Part shown: positions 7,689-16,343 of the stretch, piece after piece | Position numbering within the stretch: position 1 is the stretch's first letter | Layout of the letters: the number at the start of each line of letters is the position of its first letter | DNA from: Methanobacteriota archaeon | GTDB lineage: Archaea > Thermoplasmatota > Poseidoniia > Poseidoniales > Poseidoniaceae | NCBI GenBank assembly: GCA_002728035.1 | Contig: PBUZ01000007.1 | Coordinates: forward strand, 26,377-46,739 | Direction: 5' to 3' | DNA: 20,363 nucleotides | Position numbers and translations under genes: made by a program | Notes under the pieces: generated by a model | The model's database searches: none | Told to the model about the DNA's origin: nothing | The model's input: the letters and a program-made list of their open reading frames with translations, nothing else

Positions 7689-10600
7689 ATGAACGGTTAC
7701 GCATCGGATTTTTCTATGCGAGGGGCGTTGAGCATCGGTTTGGCTCTTGTCATGGTCACGTTCTTGCCCCAAGTTTCCGCCGCCGATGTTTCGACCAACT
7801 CGGGTGTTTCAACGACCATGCTCATGCCACTTGGCCTTGCACTGCTGTTGGCCTTCTTTGTTCGTCGATGGTTTATTCCACAACAGCTGAAGAATTTGCA
7901 GGTGGCGTTTGAAATTGAAGATGATTTGTACGAAGTCCATCGAATCACCCGAACGCTAAGGGATTCACGTCGTCTTCTGGGGGTTGGACGAGTTGGGTAT
8001 GGTGTCTTGCTGTACATGATGGGTTTAACCGGTGTCCTCATTCTCATATCTGAACTTCTTTTTGATGCCGCCGTGTTTTCCCAATTCAACCTCTATATCA
8101 TCGCAACCCTCATTCTGATCCCCGTGTTCATGTCTCCTTGGGAATCTTTGAACAGCCTCCTTTCTTCCAAGCGTCGAGATGTCAGAGCGTCGTTGAGTAC
8201 CGCACTTATTCAACGGCTCTTCACCTTGGTGTTGTTGATCGTTGTCACCCTGCTCGTGTTGGTCTACGGTTACCAAGTGGAGGGAACCATCACACCAGAA
8301 TGGCTGGCTTTTGGCATGCTCACCTTCATGGCTCCAACCATTTTTGCTTACGGTCGAATCATGGGCGCTTCGTGGAACATGCTCTTGATCAGCAAATGGC
8401 GCACCACACGTGGACGAAAGAACCCCATCGACCCAGAGAAAAACGGTATCGTAGGACGGTTGTTTTCGTTCGTTCTCGTTTTGTTTTTGCTCACCATGCC
8501 CCTGACAGCCCTCAACGGCATTTCCACCGTCCTCTATGTCTTGATCAGTGACCCTCCAAACGCAGAAGAAATTCTCAATTATGGCGGAATTATTGGTTAC
8601 TCCATTTTCCTCCGCATCGATGTCATCTCGGAAATATTGTTTCATTGGGAGTTCATCAAATCACTGCCTCAATTTTTGTCGTTGTACCTTACCCTCAACA
8701 TTGCCATTGTTGGCTTGGCTTTCATTTTTGAATTGACGCGAAACTTGATTTTGGGCGGTCAAACATTTGGTGGGATGTTCGGTGTAACACTCGACACGCC
8801 ACGTGAAATTCGAGCAGAAAAATCGGCACAAGCCCGTCAACTCACGTTTGCGTTTGCTGGTTTTTCTGGCTACACCGTCATGCTCTTGATCATGGTCTGT
8901 TACAAGGAATTTGGCGACCTGATGCCAATGACTTCATGGCTTGAAAGCAATGATTTTGATGAGGAAATGAGGCTCTTGACCGTTTGGTTGTTTATCGCCG
9001 CAGGTCAAGTTATTTTCCTCCTGGCATGGTTGCTGTCCATCAGTCGATTCGGTCATCTTCGTCGCCTCAGATTCGATTTGAATCCAGACGAACGTCGAGA
9101 AGGTGCGGTCAAACTTGAGGGCGGAGACCGTCTTCAACACCTCGTTGAAACGGCTGCGTACAACGAAGACATCGATTTGCTCCTTCGTGTTCAAAGTCAT
9201 GATTTCCCGGGAGACCAAGCGCTGATTCGGCAGGAACAATCACGGGCATCGATGTGGGAGAAAGCCCTACGTGGCCTTTGGCCAGATGCCATCGAAGAAA
9301 GTCGGAAGTTGTTGGCTCAATCTGGTGGTGACAACGATGAAGCAAGAATGATCATCGCTACAGGGTACATGGCGATGCGACGTTTGGATGCTGCACGAGA
9401 AGCGCTCCACGGCCTGCAGCAACCTGAAGGTTATGACGAACCGGAAATTCTGTCCTTCGTGTGTGAATGGCTTGACCCATGGAACGGCTCAGTCACTGAA
9501 GATGACCTGTGGGACTGGGAAAACAATTCTGCGATTGATCATCTGCAGATGCTCCTCAACATGATGCGTTATTGGAAGCCCAAACCAAAGGATTTCTCGG
9601 TACATAGCGATCGTATATCGCTGGTTGGACAATTGTCCATGGTGGCTTTGTTGAGGGCACAGCGGCTTTACGACGAGGCATTGGACCTCGCCATAAGCCT
9701 CGTTCGTGCTGACCCAACAGGCGTACGGCCAAGGATTGCTGTTGCACTTTGTTTGTTGGACCTCGGCCAATGGCACGATGCGAAAACGGTGCTCGATGAA
9801 TTGATCAAGAGCGATAGTCAAGACCCCCGTGTCATGGCACTTGCCGTCATCTTTGGTTACGGTTCAAAGGGCAAGGAGCACATGGAGGTGGCGCTGATGC
9901 TCGATGATGATAAAGAAATCAAGAAATGGGTTGATGTTGCACCGGTGAATCCCTATGCGGCTTTGCTCCAAAAGGGCGGTATCGATGAGGCGCTCAATGC
10001 AAACGTGATGATCGCTGCTCACGAAGCAGCACGACGTTCCATGCCCCCACGCTTTTCATCAAGTCCGCTTGCAAAGGTGTTTCAGTACCTCGTCCTTCTT
10101 CCGCTATGGTTTGTGCTCGGCATCCTTGGCTACCAAGAGTTGGGCTCATCTCAGGGCTTGACGATCCTCGGGTCGTTGTTGTTCCTCCATTTTTCATACA
10201 ATCGCTTCATGCGTCAACAGGAGCATCAGATCAAACATCGAGATCAGCGTGGAATGCTCAAGTACGGGCGTCGCTTGAAACGATTCAAAGCGTTACCAAA
10301 CCGTGAGAACATACCCATCGGTACGCATTTGTTGTTGAGCGGTATTCTCGTCTCTGTTAACGGCGTTGTTCTGGACATCGGTTTCCCCGGCTGGTTATCT
10401 GAACGCCTTCCCAAAGAGTCGGACAAGAAAGTACGGGCCCGACTTAGGCGTAGGGGTGCAACCATCGAAAAAGGCAGGACGCCCCGAATATCACCTTTGG
10501 GCAAAGCATGGTGGCTCAAGCGACCGAAAGAACATGACCTCTCCGGTCCGTTGCTCGAACGGGAAATTGGCCCAGTCGCTTACCGCGGTCGAACCAATTA

Positions 10601-10718
10601 CACGAGAAAGAAAGAACCAAGCGCATTGAATGCTGCAGCAGAAGGGAAGGAAAACATTGTCCAAGAACGGTTTATTCCACGAAATACCATTCGCAGTGAA
10701 CGTGCCTCGCACCGTTAA
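7689..10718 (+). CDS. Polytopic membrane protein with central TPR-like region, function unknown
   Basis: I do not recognise the family. The product has 1009 residues. Residues about 10-35 form a signal-like hydrophobic segment ending near VSAAD. About ten further hydrophobic segments lie between about 40 and 460, with charged loops; these include LLYMMGLTGVLILISEL, LFTLVLLIVVTLLVLVYGY and LFSFVLVLFLLTMPLTAL. A soluble region (about 470-780) is helical with TPR-like pairs, for example AIEESRKLLAQ with ARMIIATGYMAMRRLDAAREAL, and YDEALDLAISLVRADP with AVALCLLDLGQWHDAKTVLDEL. Two or three more membrane segments lie at about 797-815, 822-838 and 876-900. A strongly basic tail of about 100 residues follows. 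No catalytic motif is visible. The TPR part suggests a protein-binding scaffold attached to the membrane, such as a secretion or cell-envelope assembly factor; this is inference. It is followed after 55 bases by SHMT. Confidence 0.75.
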   Translation: MNGYASDFSMRGALSIGLALVMVTFLPQVSAADVSTNSGVSTTMLMPLGLALLLAFFVRRWFIPQQLKNLQVAFEIEDDLYEVHRITRTLRDSRRLLGVGRVGYGVLLYMMGLTGVLILISELLFDAAVFSQFNLYIIATLILIPVFMSPWESLNSLLSSKRRDVRASLSTALIQRLFTLVLLIVVTLLVLVYGYQVEGTITPEWLAFGMLTFMAPTIFAYGRIMGASWNMLLISKWRTTRGRKNPIDPEKNGIVGRLFSFVLVLFLLTMPLTALNGISTVLYVLISDPPNAEEILNYGGIIGYSIFLRIDVISEILFHWEFIKSLPQFLSLYLTLNIAIVGLAFIFELTRNLILGGQTFGGMFGVTLDTPREIRAEKSAQARQLTFAFAGFSGYTVMLLIMVCYKEFGDLMPMTSWLESNDFDEEMRLLTVWLFIAAGQVIFLLAWLLSISRFGHLRRLRFDLNPDERREGAVKLEGGDRLQHLVETAAYNEDIDLLLRVQSHDFPGDQALIRQEQSRASMWEKALRGLWPDAIEESRKLLAQSGGDNDEARMIIATGYMAMRRLDAAREALHGLQQPEGYDEPEILSFVCEWLDPWNGSVTEDDLWDWENNSAIDHLQMLLNMMRYWKPKPKDFSVHSDRISLVGQLSMVALLRAQRLYDEALDLAISLVRADPTGVRPRIAVALCLLDLGQWHDAKTVLDELIKSDSQDPRVMALAVIFGYGSKGKEHMEVALMLDDDKEIKKWVDVAPVNPYAALLQKGGIDEALNANVMIAAHEAARRSMPPRFSSSPLAKVFQYLVLLPLWFVLGILGYQELGSSQGLTILGSLLFLHFSYNRFMRQQEHQIKHRDQRGMLKYGRRLKRFKALPNRENIPIGTHLLLSGILVSVNGVVLDIGFPGWLSERLPKESDKKVRARLRRRGATIEKGRTPRISPLGKAWWLKRPKEHDLSGPLLEREIGPVAYRGRTNYTRKKEPSALNAAAEGKENIVQERFIPRNTIRSERASHR

Positions 10719-10749
10719 AGAAGGAAGTTACGGATTCAAGAAGTTCAAA

Positions 10750-10766
10750 GACTGCGGTGTACAGTC
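10750..10766 (+). promoter_or_regulatory. Possible stem-loop before the SHMT start
   Basis: GACTG (10750-10754) can pair with CAGTC (10762-10766) around a seven-base loop, CGGTGTA, that holds GGTG, the only Shine-Dalgarno-like core before ATG 10774. The stem is only five pairs and may be chance. Confidence 0.25.
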
Positions 10767-10773
10767 GTGGTAC

Positions 10774-12087
10774 ATGACTTCTCAACAGGGTGCTTGGAAG
10801 GCCTCCGAGGCCAATCTCAATTATGCAAAGACCGTCATTTCATCGGTCAAATCAAGCGGCCGCTTGTACAAAAATGGGCTTGGCATGATCGCATCGGAAA
10901 ACATCGTCTCACCCATGGTCCAGGACATCGTTGCAAGCGATTTACACGGTCGTTATGCTGAGGGTTTACCCGGAAAGCGTTACTACCAAGGATGCGATGA
11001 TTTTGACACCATCGAATCCTTAGGCATTGATCTTGCAAAGGAGGTTTTTCAGGCGCCGTTTGCCAACATACAATCGACATCAGGGACAGTCTCAAACATC
11101 GGCGCGCTGAAAGCCCTGGCAAAACCGGGTGACGACATTACGGCGGTATCGACGGCTGATGGCGGTCACATCTCCCATGCTCGAATGGGAGCCGTAGGCT
11201 TGCGAGACCTCAACCTCACCACCTATCCCTGGAATGAGGAACGGATGGAGCCTGATGTTGACGCTGCATGCGAAACCATCCGAGCAACAAAACCCAAGAT
11301 TGCTCTCTTCGGTCAATCTGTATTCCTTTTTCCGACACCGTTGAAGGAAATGGCTGAAGCAGCGAAAGAGGTTGGTGCCACGGTGATGTACGACGGAGCC
11401 CATGTGCTTGGGCTCATCGCGGGTGGGCAATTCCAAGACCCGCTCCGAGAGGGTGCGGATGTGATGACGGGTTCAAGCCACAAGACCTTCCCTGGTCCGC
11501 AAGGGGGTTTTCTGCTGTCATCTTCAGAAGATGAAGCCTTCCAACGTCGCTTGAACAACGCTATGTTCCCTGGCGTTTGCTCTTCATACCACCTTCACCA
11601 TGTTGCAGGAAAGGTGATGGCCCTCGCAGAATTCAAGGAATACGGAGAAGCCTACGCCAAGGATACGGTCGTGAATGCTCAGGCCTTTGCATCAGCCCTC
11701 GCCAGCGAAGGGTTTGATGTCCTCGCTGAAGCAAGGGGGTACACGGCCTCCCATCAAGTCCTCACTCGCCACGGGGAGTTGGACTCTGGAGCTGGTGCCA
11801 AGGCGGCAGCACGCCTTGAGCGTGCGGGGATCATCACGAACATGAACATGCTTCCCGGTGATACCAAGGCCATGACGCCATCTGGACTTCGGCTTGGCGT
11901 GCAGGAGTTGACACGTGTTGGCTTTACATCATCGGACATGGAGGAAGTTGCACGATTTTACGCGAGAGTGCTTCTGCACGACGAAGCACCTGAGGCGGTG
12001 AAAAGAGATGTGGCCGAGATGAAAGCAGAACGCCAAGTCATACGCTATTGTTTCAACGACGAGGGCCGTTCGGGTTATCCAGAATGA
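10774..12087 (+). CDS. glyA: Serine hydroxymethyltransferase
   Basis: PLP enzyme of 437 residues that interconverts serine and glycine while moving a one-carbon unit to or from a folate or, in many archaea, a methanopterin carrier. Recognisable parts in order: GMIASENIVSP, then EGLPGKRYYQGC (cofactor and carrier contact region), then STADGGHISH, VMYDGAHVLGLIAGG with the cofactor-contacting Asp and His, and TGSSHKTFPGPQGG with Lys237 as the Schiff-base lysine. GLRLGVQELTRVGF near the C-terminus carries the substrate-carboxylate Arg. The length fits the compact archaeal form. The frame is open back to 10630, inside the preceding gene. I chose ATG 10774 because family similarity begins soon after it and because the longer version would overlap the membrane gene by about 90 bases. 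The Shine-Dalgarno is weak. The next gene follows after ten bases. One-carbon carrier identity is not decidable here. Confidence 0.9.
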   Translation: MTSQQGAWKASEANLNYAKTVISSVKSSGRLYKNGLGMIASENIVSPMVQDIVASDLHGRYAEGLPGKRYYQGCDDFDTIESLGIDLAKEVFQAPFANIQSTSGTVSNIGALKALAKPGDDITAVSTADGGHISHARMGAVGLRDLNLTTYPWNEERMEPDVDAACETIRATKPKIALFGQSVFLFPTPLKEMAEAAKEVGATVMYDGAHVLGLIAGGQFQDPLREGADVMTGSSHKTFPGPQGGFLLSSSEDEAFQRRLNNAMFPGVCSSYHLHHVAGKVMALAEFKEYGEAYAKDTVVNAQAFASALASEGFDVLAEARGYTASHQVLTRHGELDSGAGAKAAARLERAGIITNMNMLPGDTKAMTPSGLRLGVQELTRVGFTSSDMEEVARFYARVLLHDEAPEAVKRDVAEMKAERQVIRYCFNDEGRSGYPE

Positions 12088-12097
12088 GTGGTTGAAG

Positions 12098-13123
12098 ATG
12101 ACGGGTCCGTTGCACGCCCACCATGAATTTGATTTTGGAGAAGACGGATTGTTTCTCGACCCCTACGGTGTCCCTTGTGCGATGTTTGGTGTGGTTGAGT
12201 TCCAAGATTTTTGGAACACAGTCGATGCTGTGTATGAATCGCCATTGGGAAGAAAATTGATTTACGCTGCTGCTGATGCCGAAGAGTACCTGCTCCATCG
12301 TCATCCTGATTTTCAATTCGGGCGTTGGTTTGGCAAAAAGCGTGTGTTGGATCGTTTGAATGCGCGCTGGGCAACGATGGGGTGGGGTTTGCTTTCCGAA
12401 TCTCAAATTCGTTCCCCCGTCCACGATGCGCTCACGGTGGGGTTTGCACTTGCGCACAGCGAGCATCTTGACCAAGAGCGCTACGAGTTGGGCTGGAGGC
12501 AGGTTCATGCTGAAGAAATCCGATTGGAATTGCGACCGAAAGAACATGCATCCATGGTCGATGTACAGGCGGCTCCTCCTATGGACGGGGCATGGCACCA
12601 ACCTGCTGTTTCAAACGTCGTTGCGTTGGAACTTGAGCTTCGAAAAATCGGTTTCTTTTTGGGGCAAGAACGGTCGTTTTTTCTGCCGATACATGTTCTT
12701 CGCTATTTGTCCAAAGAACTCAATGGACGACCGATTTCAGCCCTGCAGAGTTTCCAAATATCGGGTGGATCATCCAGCGTCGATGATGTGTTTGTTTCCA
12801 TGGCTCATGGAATGGCGGTGGCATTTGACCGTTCTGATTTTCCAGTGTATTTGCGGACATCGAGCGATTGGCAAGGTATCCTTGACGAGCGCTTTCATCG
12901 CAGAGGGTGGGGCACGGTCAACGTGTTGCAAAGTATTCTTGACCATGATGCAGCAACAGTTTTTGAGGTCGCATCGCCCATTCCAGCGTTGGTGGCAGGG
13001 GCCTTGGTCGGGATGTGGCAACGAGGTCATGGTTTACGAGCGAATGTTTACCTTCAATTCGAAGATGGAAAAGCCATTCTCACCATGAAAAAACAAACGG
13101 TCGATTATGAGGTTAAATCCTAA
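12098..13123 (+). CDS. Uncharacterised protein, likely duplicated V4R-like fold
   Basis: I do not recognise this protein by name. It is 341 residues, soluble, with no signal or membrane segment. It appears to be two similar halves. The clearest shared block starts at GWG (95-97 and 270-272), preceded by a helix with LDRLNARW or LDERFHRR. Each block continues through a strand with HDA, a helix, and a final pair of strands (IRLELRPKE in the first, VYLQFEDGKAIL in the second). The order GWG strand, helix with paired glycines, then C-terminal strands recalls the V4R domain (4-vinyl-reductase / small-ligand-binding fold), but the usual Cys residues are absent. This assignment is inference. ATG 12098 is preferred over TTG 12092; both follow the SHMT stop by about ten bases, so co-expression with glyA is likely. 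A sensory or ligand-binding role is possible but unproven. Confidence 0.7.
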   Translation: MTGPLHAHHEFDFGEDGLFLDPYGVPCAMFGVVEFQDFWNTVDAVYESPLGRKLIYAAADAEEYLLHRHPDFQFGRWFGKKRVLDRLNARWATMGWGLLSESQIRSPVHDALTVGFALAHSEHLDQERYELGWRQVHAEEIRLELRPKEHASMVDVQAAPPMDGAWHQPAVSNVVALELELRKIGFFLGQERSFFLPIHVLRYLSKELNGRPISALQSFQISGGSSSVDDVFVSMAHGMAVAFDRSDFPVYLRTSSDWQGILDERFHRRGWGTVNVLQSILDHDAATVFEVASPIPALVAGALVGMWQRGHGLRANVYLQFEDGKAILTMKKQTVDYEVKS

Positions 13124-13225
13124 CACTCTTCGTATTTCGGCCTGCGATTTCTGCCCATTTGTGGTCAAGGTTCATAACCGAATCAACGCCTCGAGAGATT
13201 TGCACAGATGTGCGGGGTATGACTC
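13124..13225 (+). promoter_or_regulatory. Intergenic region before the TSP3 surface-protein gene
   Basis: This 102-base gap is the longest between plus-strand genes and is the likely promoter of the surface-protein unit. It holds GGTT-CAT-AACC (13169-13179) and a perfect inverted repeat GCACA-GA-TGTGC (13202-13213) ending 12 bases before the start codon. In RNA the latter can fold as GCAC-AGAT-GTGC. No clear TATA box or T-run terminator is visible. Confidence 0.35.
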
Positions 13226-16200
13226 ATGAGCCTAAACCACAACCAAATGGCCTATGTTGCTATCGTTTCTACACTTATTTTTGGTTCACTCTTCGTGGGT
13301 GTTTCAGGCTTCTTCCAAACCAGTGAAGATATTGGTGGATTTGAGAGCGCTGTTGAAGAGGATCTCCGTGGCGAATCGGAATTGATGAGTGAGGCGCTCG
13401 ACACCGACGGCGACGGCCTCTCCGACAAACTCGAACAAACCCAGTACGGAACAGATGTCAACAATCCAGATACGGATAACGACGGAATGAGTGATGGTTG
13501 GGAGGTTCAGCATGGCCTCAATCCTTTGGACAATGGTGAATCCGAAGATCTTGATATCGACCCCACTCAAAGTGAAGAAACGGAAAACGCCCAACCCGAA
13601 AACGAGACTGAATCTTGGCCTGATCCAAGCCAAGGGCCCACGGGCGACCCCGATCGTGACGGTCTCACCAACCAAGCGGAACAAGAACTCGGAACTGACC
13701 CTCAACGTGCTGACACCGACAACGACGGACTGAACGACCGTTGGGAATCGTTGTACACCATGACCGTGCAAACGCCCGGTGGCGAAGTCATTCTGTTCAA
13801 CCCGCTTGACGGCAACTGGGATTGTTTGCTGCTCGATCAAGCGATGGAAGATGCTCTCGAAAGTCGATTCAATGGTGAGGACGGCATGGCAGATTGGGAC
13901 GACCTTGCCTCCAATGGTCGCCACTCTTGTGACATGGTTTTGGATACGGATGACGATGGCCTCGCAAACTTCGAAGAGGAGGCATTTGGTACCAATCCAA
14001 CGGCTCGGGATTCCGACATGGACCTCATCGACGACATCGTTGAGGTGGCCAATGGCACATTCAACCTCTTCAAGGGCATGGGTGAAGACTGTAACGAACC
14101 AAAAGTCCAGGCTGATGAACGCACGGGCCCCTTCTTTGGCGTTGACCGAAGTTGGTTCATGATGGACATGGACGGTGATGGATTGCTCAACGGTCCCTCT
14201 GATTGGGATACGGACGGCGACGGGATGCCCGATGGATTCGAATATTGCTATTCCGACGCGAGCATGGCAAAGGACGACAAGGGCAACATCTTGCCTGCGA
14301 CCTATGCGCTCAACCCCTCCAACGCTTCGGATGGGTACGGAGACTGGGATGAAGACGGATTGAACAACCTCGAAGAATATCAAGTCGCTCAAATCTTTGG
14401 TGAGGCAAATTTCACCTCACCTTGGTTAATGGATACGGACGAAGATGAAATGCCTGACCAGTGGGAAGCATCGAACGGCCTCCACCCACGCTCTGCCTCC
14501 AATCGTGACCAAGACCCTGATTACGATGGATACGATTTGGATGGAGACGGTGGCGTCTTCTACGATACGCTTGAGAACACGGCCTTTGTTCATTCCATTG
14601 AGGTTGTTTTGGGTCAACAAGTTGAGGCAAACGAACAAGTTGCATCGGCCCGAATAACCCTCGCTGGTGGCAACCAACAGGTCGTTCCAATGCGTGCAGC
14701 CGTGGACGGATATGTGTATGAGCTCAATGTTGCCGTGGGGCAAAGTATTGAATCCCGATTGTTCAGTTGGATGACCATCGTTGAGGAAGAAGAGCGATTC
14801 ACGAATGTCATGGAATACAAGGCCAACGACCGTGATCAGGATGGAAACTTGGACGGACGAAGTACCGACCCATTGAATGCAGACACCGATAACGACGGCC
14901 TCATCGACGGCATCGAAGTCATGGGATGGGAAATTCTCGTTGTCAACCGTGGAGTACAGCCCACCTGGGTGACCTCTGACCCTGGGCTGTACGATACCGA
15001 TGCCGATGGCCTTTCTGATTACGCAGAATTTGCATCGGTTTGTAACCTCGGTGGTTCCAATGCCTCGAATCCTGACACCGATTCCGATGGTCTCACGGAC
15101 TTGGAAGAAGCTGGTGACAATTTCATGTGGGAAGGCGAGGCCTATTCCACCAGTCCTTGCATGTTTGATACCGACAACGACGGTCTTGAAGACGGAGAAG
15201 AAGTCGTTGCCGGAGAGGACAACTTCCTCACCCATGCCAACAACTCCGACACCGACGACGATGGTTTGGTCGACGGGCAAGAAGTTCTGTTCGTACCACG
15301 TCCCTTCCAAAATCCAACCAACCCGCTTCTCAACGATACCGATGGCGATGGTATGTTGGATGGTTGGGAAATGCAGGTGAAATCGACTGAGGACAACACC
15401 AACTCACACAGTTTGTGGGTGGCTACATCGACGTGGCTCCGCCCTGGTTGTGAGCCAACCCAAACGAATTCCTGCACAATGCAACCCGGAGGATATGTCT
15501 GGCAAAACTGGCTTGGTGGCTTCGCACTTGAACCGAAATTTGCAGTCTCCGAAATGAACCTTACAGGTTTCCAAATGCCGAGCAATGATTTGTGTGATGG
15601 TTGTAATGGCCGTTGGGCACTCGACCCATCGCTCAGTTCACTCAAGGACGATACATTTGATATCGACAACGATACCTTGGCCAATGGATTGGAGGCTCCA
15701 GATCGCTGGAACACCAACCCTGTTGATGACGATACGGACGGCGATTTGCTACCCGATGGATGGGAAGTTTACTACTCACAAATGGCGTTTGAAGTTGGCC
15801 TTGCTGACAACGAATCTGTCGGCGTTTACGGCGCCCGCGGAGTCATGGATCCAGCCATGGCTGACAGTGACCTTGACGGTATTGATGATGGGTTCGAGGA
15901 CCCAGACCAGGACGGCCTTAATCGAACAGGTCTGATCAAGCGTTATTGTCCTGGATACAACGACTCGACCAATTCCGAGTGTAACATCGATCCCGACACC
16001 CCAGATGGTCAACGGTTCTACGACAACCTTGAAAATTACACCAACTACGAGGAGATGCAGAACGGGACCAATCCAATCACCAACGACACCGATGGTGACG
16101 ATTGGAACGATGGTCCTGAGGTCTATTACCAAGACCATGACGATGATGGGATGGCGACAGGGTGGGAGTACCACTTCCAATTCGATCCGTTTGATGGTGC

Positions 16201-16327
16201 AGACCGCATGGTCGATACCGATGGTGACGGCCACGTGAACTTCTGTGAATACAAGTGGGATACGAACCCGCGCAATCCGGTCTCCTATCCAGGTCAAGGT
16301 GAACTCTGCGACCCATTCAGTGATTGA
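13226..16327 (+). CDS. Giant TSP3-repeat surface protein with embedded barrel-sandwich domain
   Basis: Predicted extracellular protein of 1033 residues. Residues about 8-30 are a hydrophobic N-terminal signal or anchor; no lipobox and no C-terminal membrane segment or PGF-type sorting signal is seen. The rest is about 25 thrombospondin type 3-like units built on DxDxDGxxD, for example DTDGDGLSD from residue 59 and DTDGDGHVN near the C-terminus. Many are followed by GWEV or GLNP linkers. This family binds calcium through the Asp side chains and forms rigid rods. Two non-repeat parts interrupt the rod: residues about 454-520, which look like a biotinyl/lipoyl-type barrel-sandwich hybrid, and about 730-800 with Cys742, Cys750 and CDGC (790-793). 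The Shine-Dalgarno is weak. The PKD membrane protein begins 16 bases downstream, suggesting a co-expressed surface pair. Adhesion, S-layer association or substrate binding are possible roles. Confidence 0.85.
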   Translation: MSLNHNQMAYVAIVSTLIFGSLFVGVSGFFQTSEDIGGFESAVEEDLRGESELMSEALDTDGDGLSDKLEQTQYGTDVNNPDTDNDGMSDGWEVQHGLNPLDNGESEDLDIDPTQSEETENAQPENETESWPDPSQGPTGDPDRDGLTNQAEQELGTDPQRADTDNDGLNDRWESLYTMTVQTPGGEVILFNPLDGNWDCLLLDQAMEDALESRFNGEDGMADWDDLASNGRHSCDMVLDTDDDGLANFEEEAFGTNPTARDSDMDLIDDIVEVANGTFNLFKGMGEDCNEPKVQADERTGPFFGVDRSWFMMDMDGDGLLNGPSDWDTDGDGMPDGFEYCYSDASMAKDDKGNILPATYALNPSNASDGYGDWDEDGLNNLEEYQVAQIFGEANFTSPWLMDTDEDEMPDQWEASNGLHPRSASNRDQDPDYDGYDLDGDGGVFYDTLENTAFVHSIEVVLGQQVEANEQVASARITLAGGNQQVVPMRAAVDGYVYELNVAVGQSIESRLFSWMTIVEEEERFTNVMEYKANDRDQDGNLDGRSTDPLNADTDNDGLIDGIEVMGWEILVVNRGVQPTWVTSDPGLYDTDADGLSDYAEFASVCNLGGSNASNPDTDSDGLTDLEEAGDNFMWEGEAYSTSPCMFDTDNDGLEDGEEVVAGEDNFLTHANNSDTDDDGLVDGQEVLFVPRPFQNPTNPLLNDTDGDGMLDGWEMQVKSTEDNTNSHSLWVATSTWLRPGCEPTQTNSCTMQPGGYVWQNWLGGFALEPKFAVSEMNLTGFQMPSNDLCDGCNGRWALDPSLSSLKDDTFDIDNDTLANGLEAPDRWNTNPVDDDTDGDLLPDGWEVYYSQMAFEVGLADNESVGVYGARGVMDPAMADSDLDGIDDGFEDPDQDGLNRTGLIKRYCPGYNDSTNSECNIDPDTPDGQRFYDNLENYTNYEEMQNGTNPITNDTDGDDWNDGPEVYYQDHDDDGMATGWEYHFQFDPFDGADRMVDTDGDGHVNFCEYKWDTNPRNPVSYPGQGELCDPFSD
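13400..14551 (+). repeat. TSP3 calcium-binding repeat array, first block
   Basis: Degenerate coding repeat: about eleven DxDxDG-type units at irregular 25-60 residue spacing. Conservation is at the protein level. The DNA copies differ in codon use, so this is an old array and not a recent tandem amplification. Confidence 0.8.
14584..14787 (+). other. Barrel-sandwich (biotinyl/lipoyl-like) domain inside the TSP3 protein
   Basis: Residues about 454-520 of the surface protein contain two matching half motifs: HSIEVVLGQQVEANEQVA, then VPMRAAVDGYVYELNVAVGQSIE followed by SWMTIVEE. The pattern of strand, V-x-x-G-x-x-V turn, strand, then xxDGxVxxxxVxxGxxV is that of the biotinyl/lipoyl-like hybrid motif seen in HlyD-type adaptors and carrier proteins. 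The Lys of the MKM attachment site is absent, so it is probably structural and not a cofactor carrier. The insertion falls between two repeat units. Confidence 0.6.
14828..16250 (+). repeat. TSP3 calcium-binding repeat array, second block
   Basis: About fourteen more DxDxDG-type units, beginning DRDQDGNLD and ending DTDGDGHVN, broken by the Cys-containing segment at about 15415-15650. Units in this block include the most regular ones, such as DTDADGLSD, DTDSDGLTD and DTDNDGLED in close succession. Confidence 0.8.
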
Positions 16328-16343
16328 TACGACTGTGTGCCCC

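Noticed and set aside
10630..10773. N-terminal extension of SHMT back to 10630
   Set aside because: It would overlap the preceding gene by about 90 bases and adds 48 residues unlike any SHMT start; ATG 10774 fits the family length.
13304..14392. Long minus-strand ORF of 362 codons opposite the TSP3 gene, with similar ones at 14426-15310 and 15776-16384
   Set aside because: They are shadows of Asp-rich repeats: GAC/GAT codons read backwards give Val/Ile and few stops. They lack ribosome sites and recognisable domains.
13400..16250. Recurring short DNA words of the GATACGGACGGCGA type, considered as a CRISPR or satellite array
   Set aside because: Copies are degenerate, irregularly spaced and in frame; they encode the DxDxDG protein motif.
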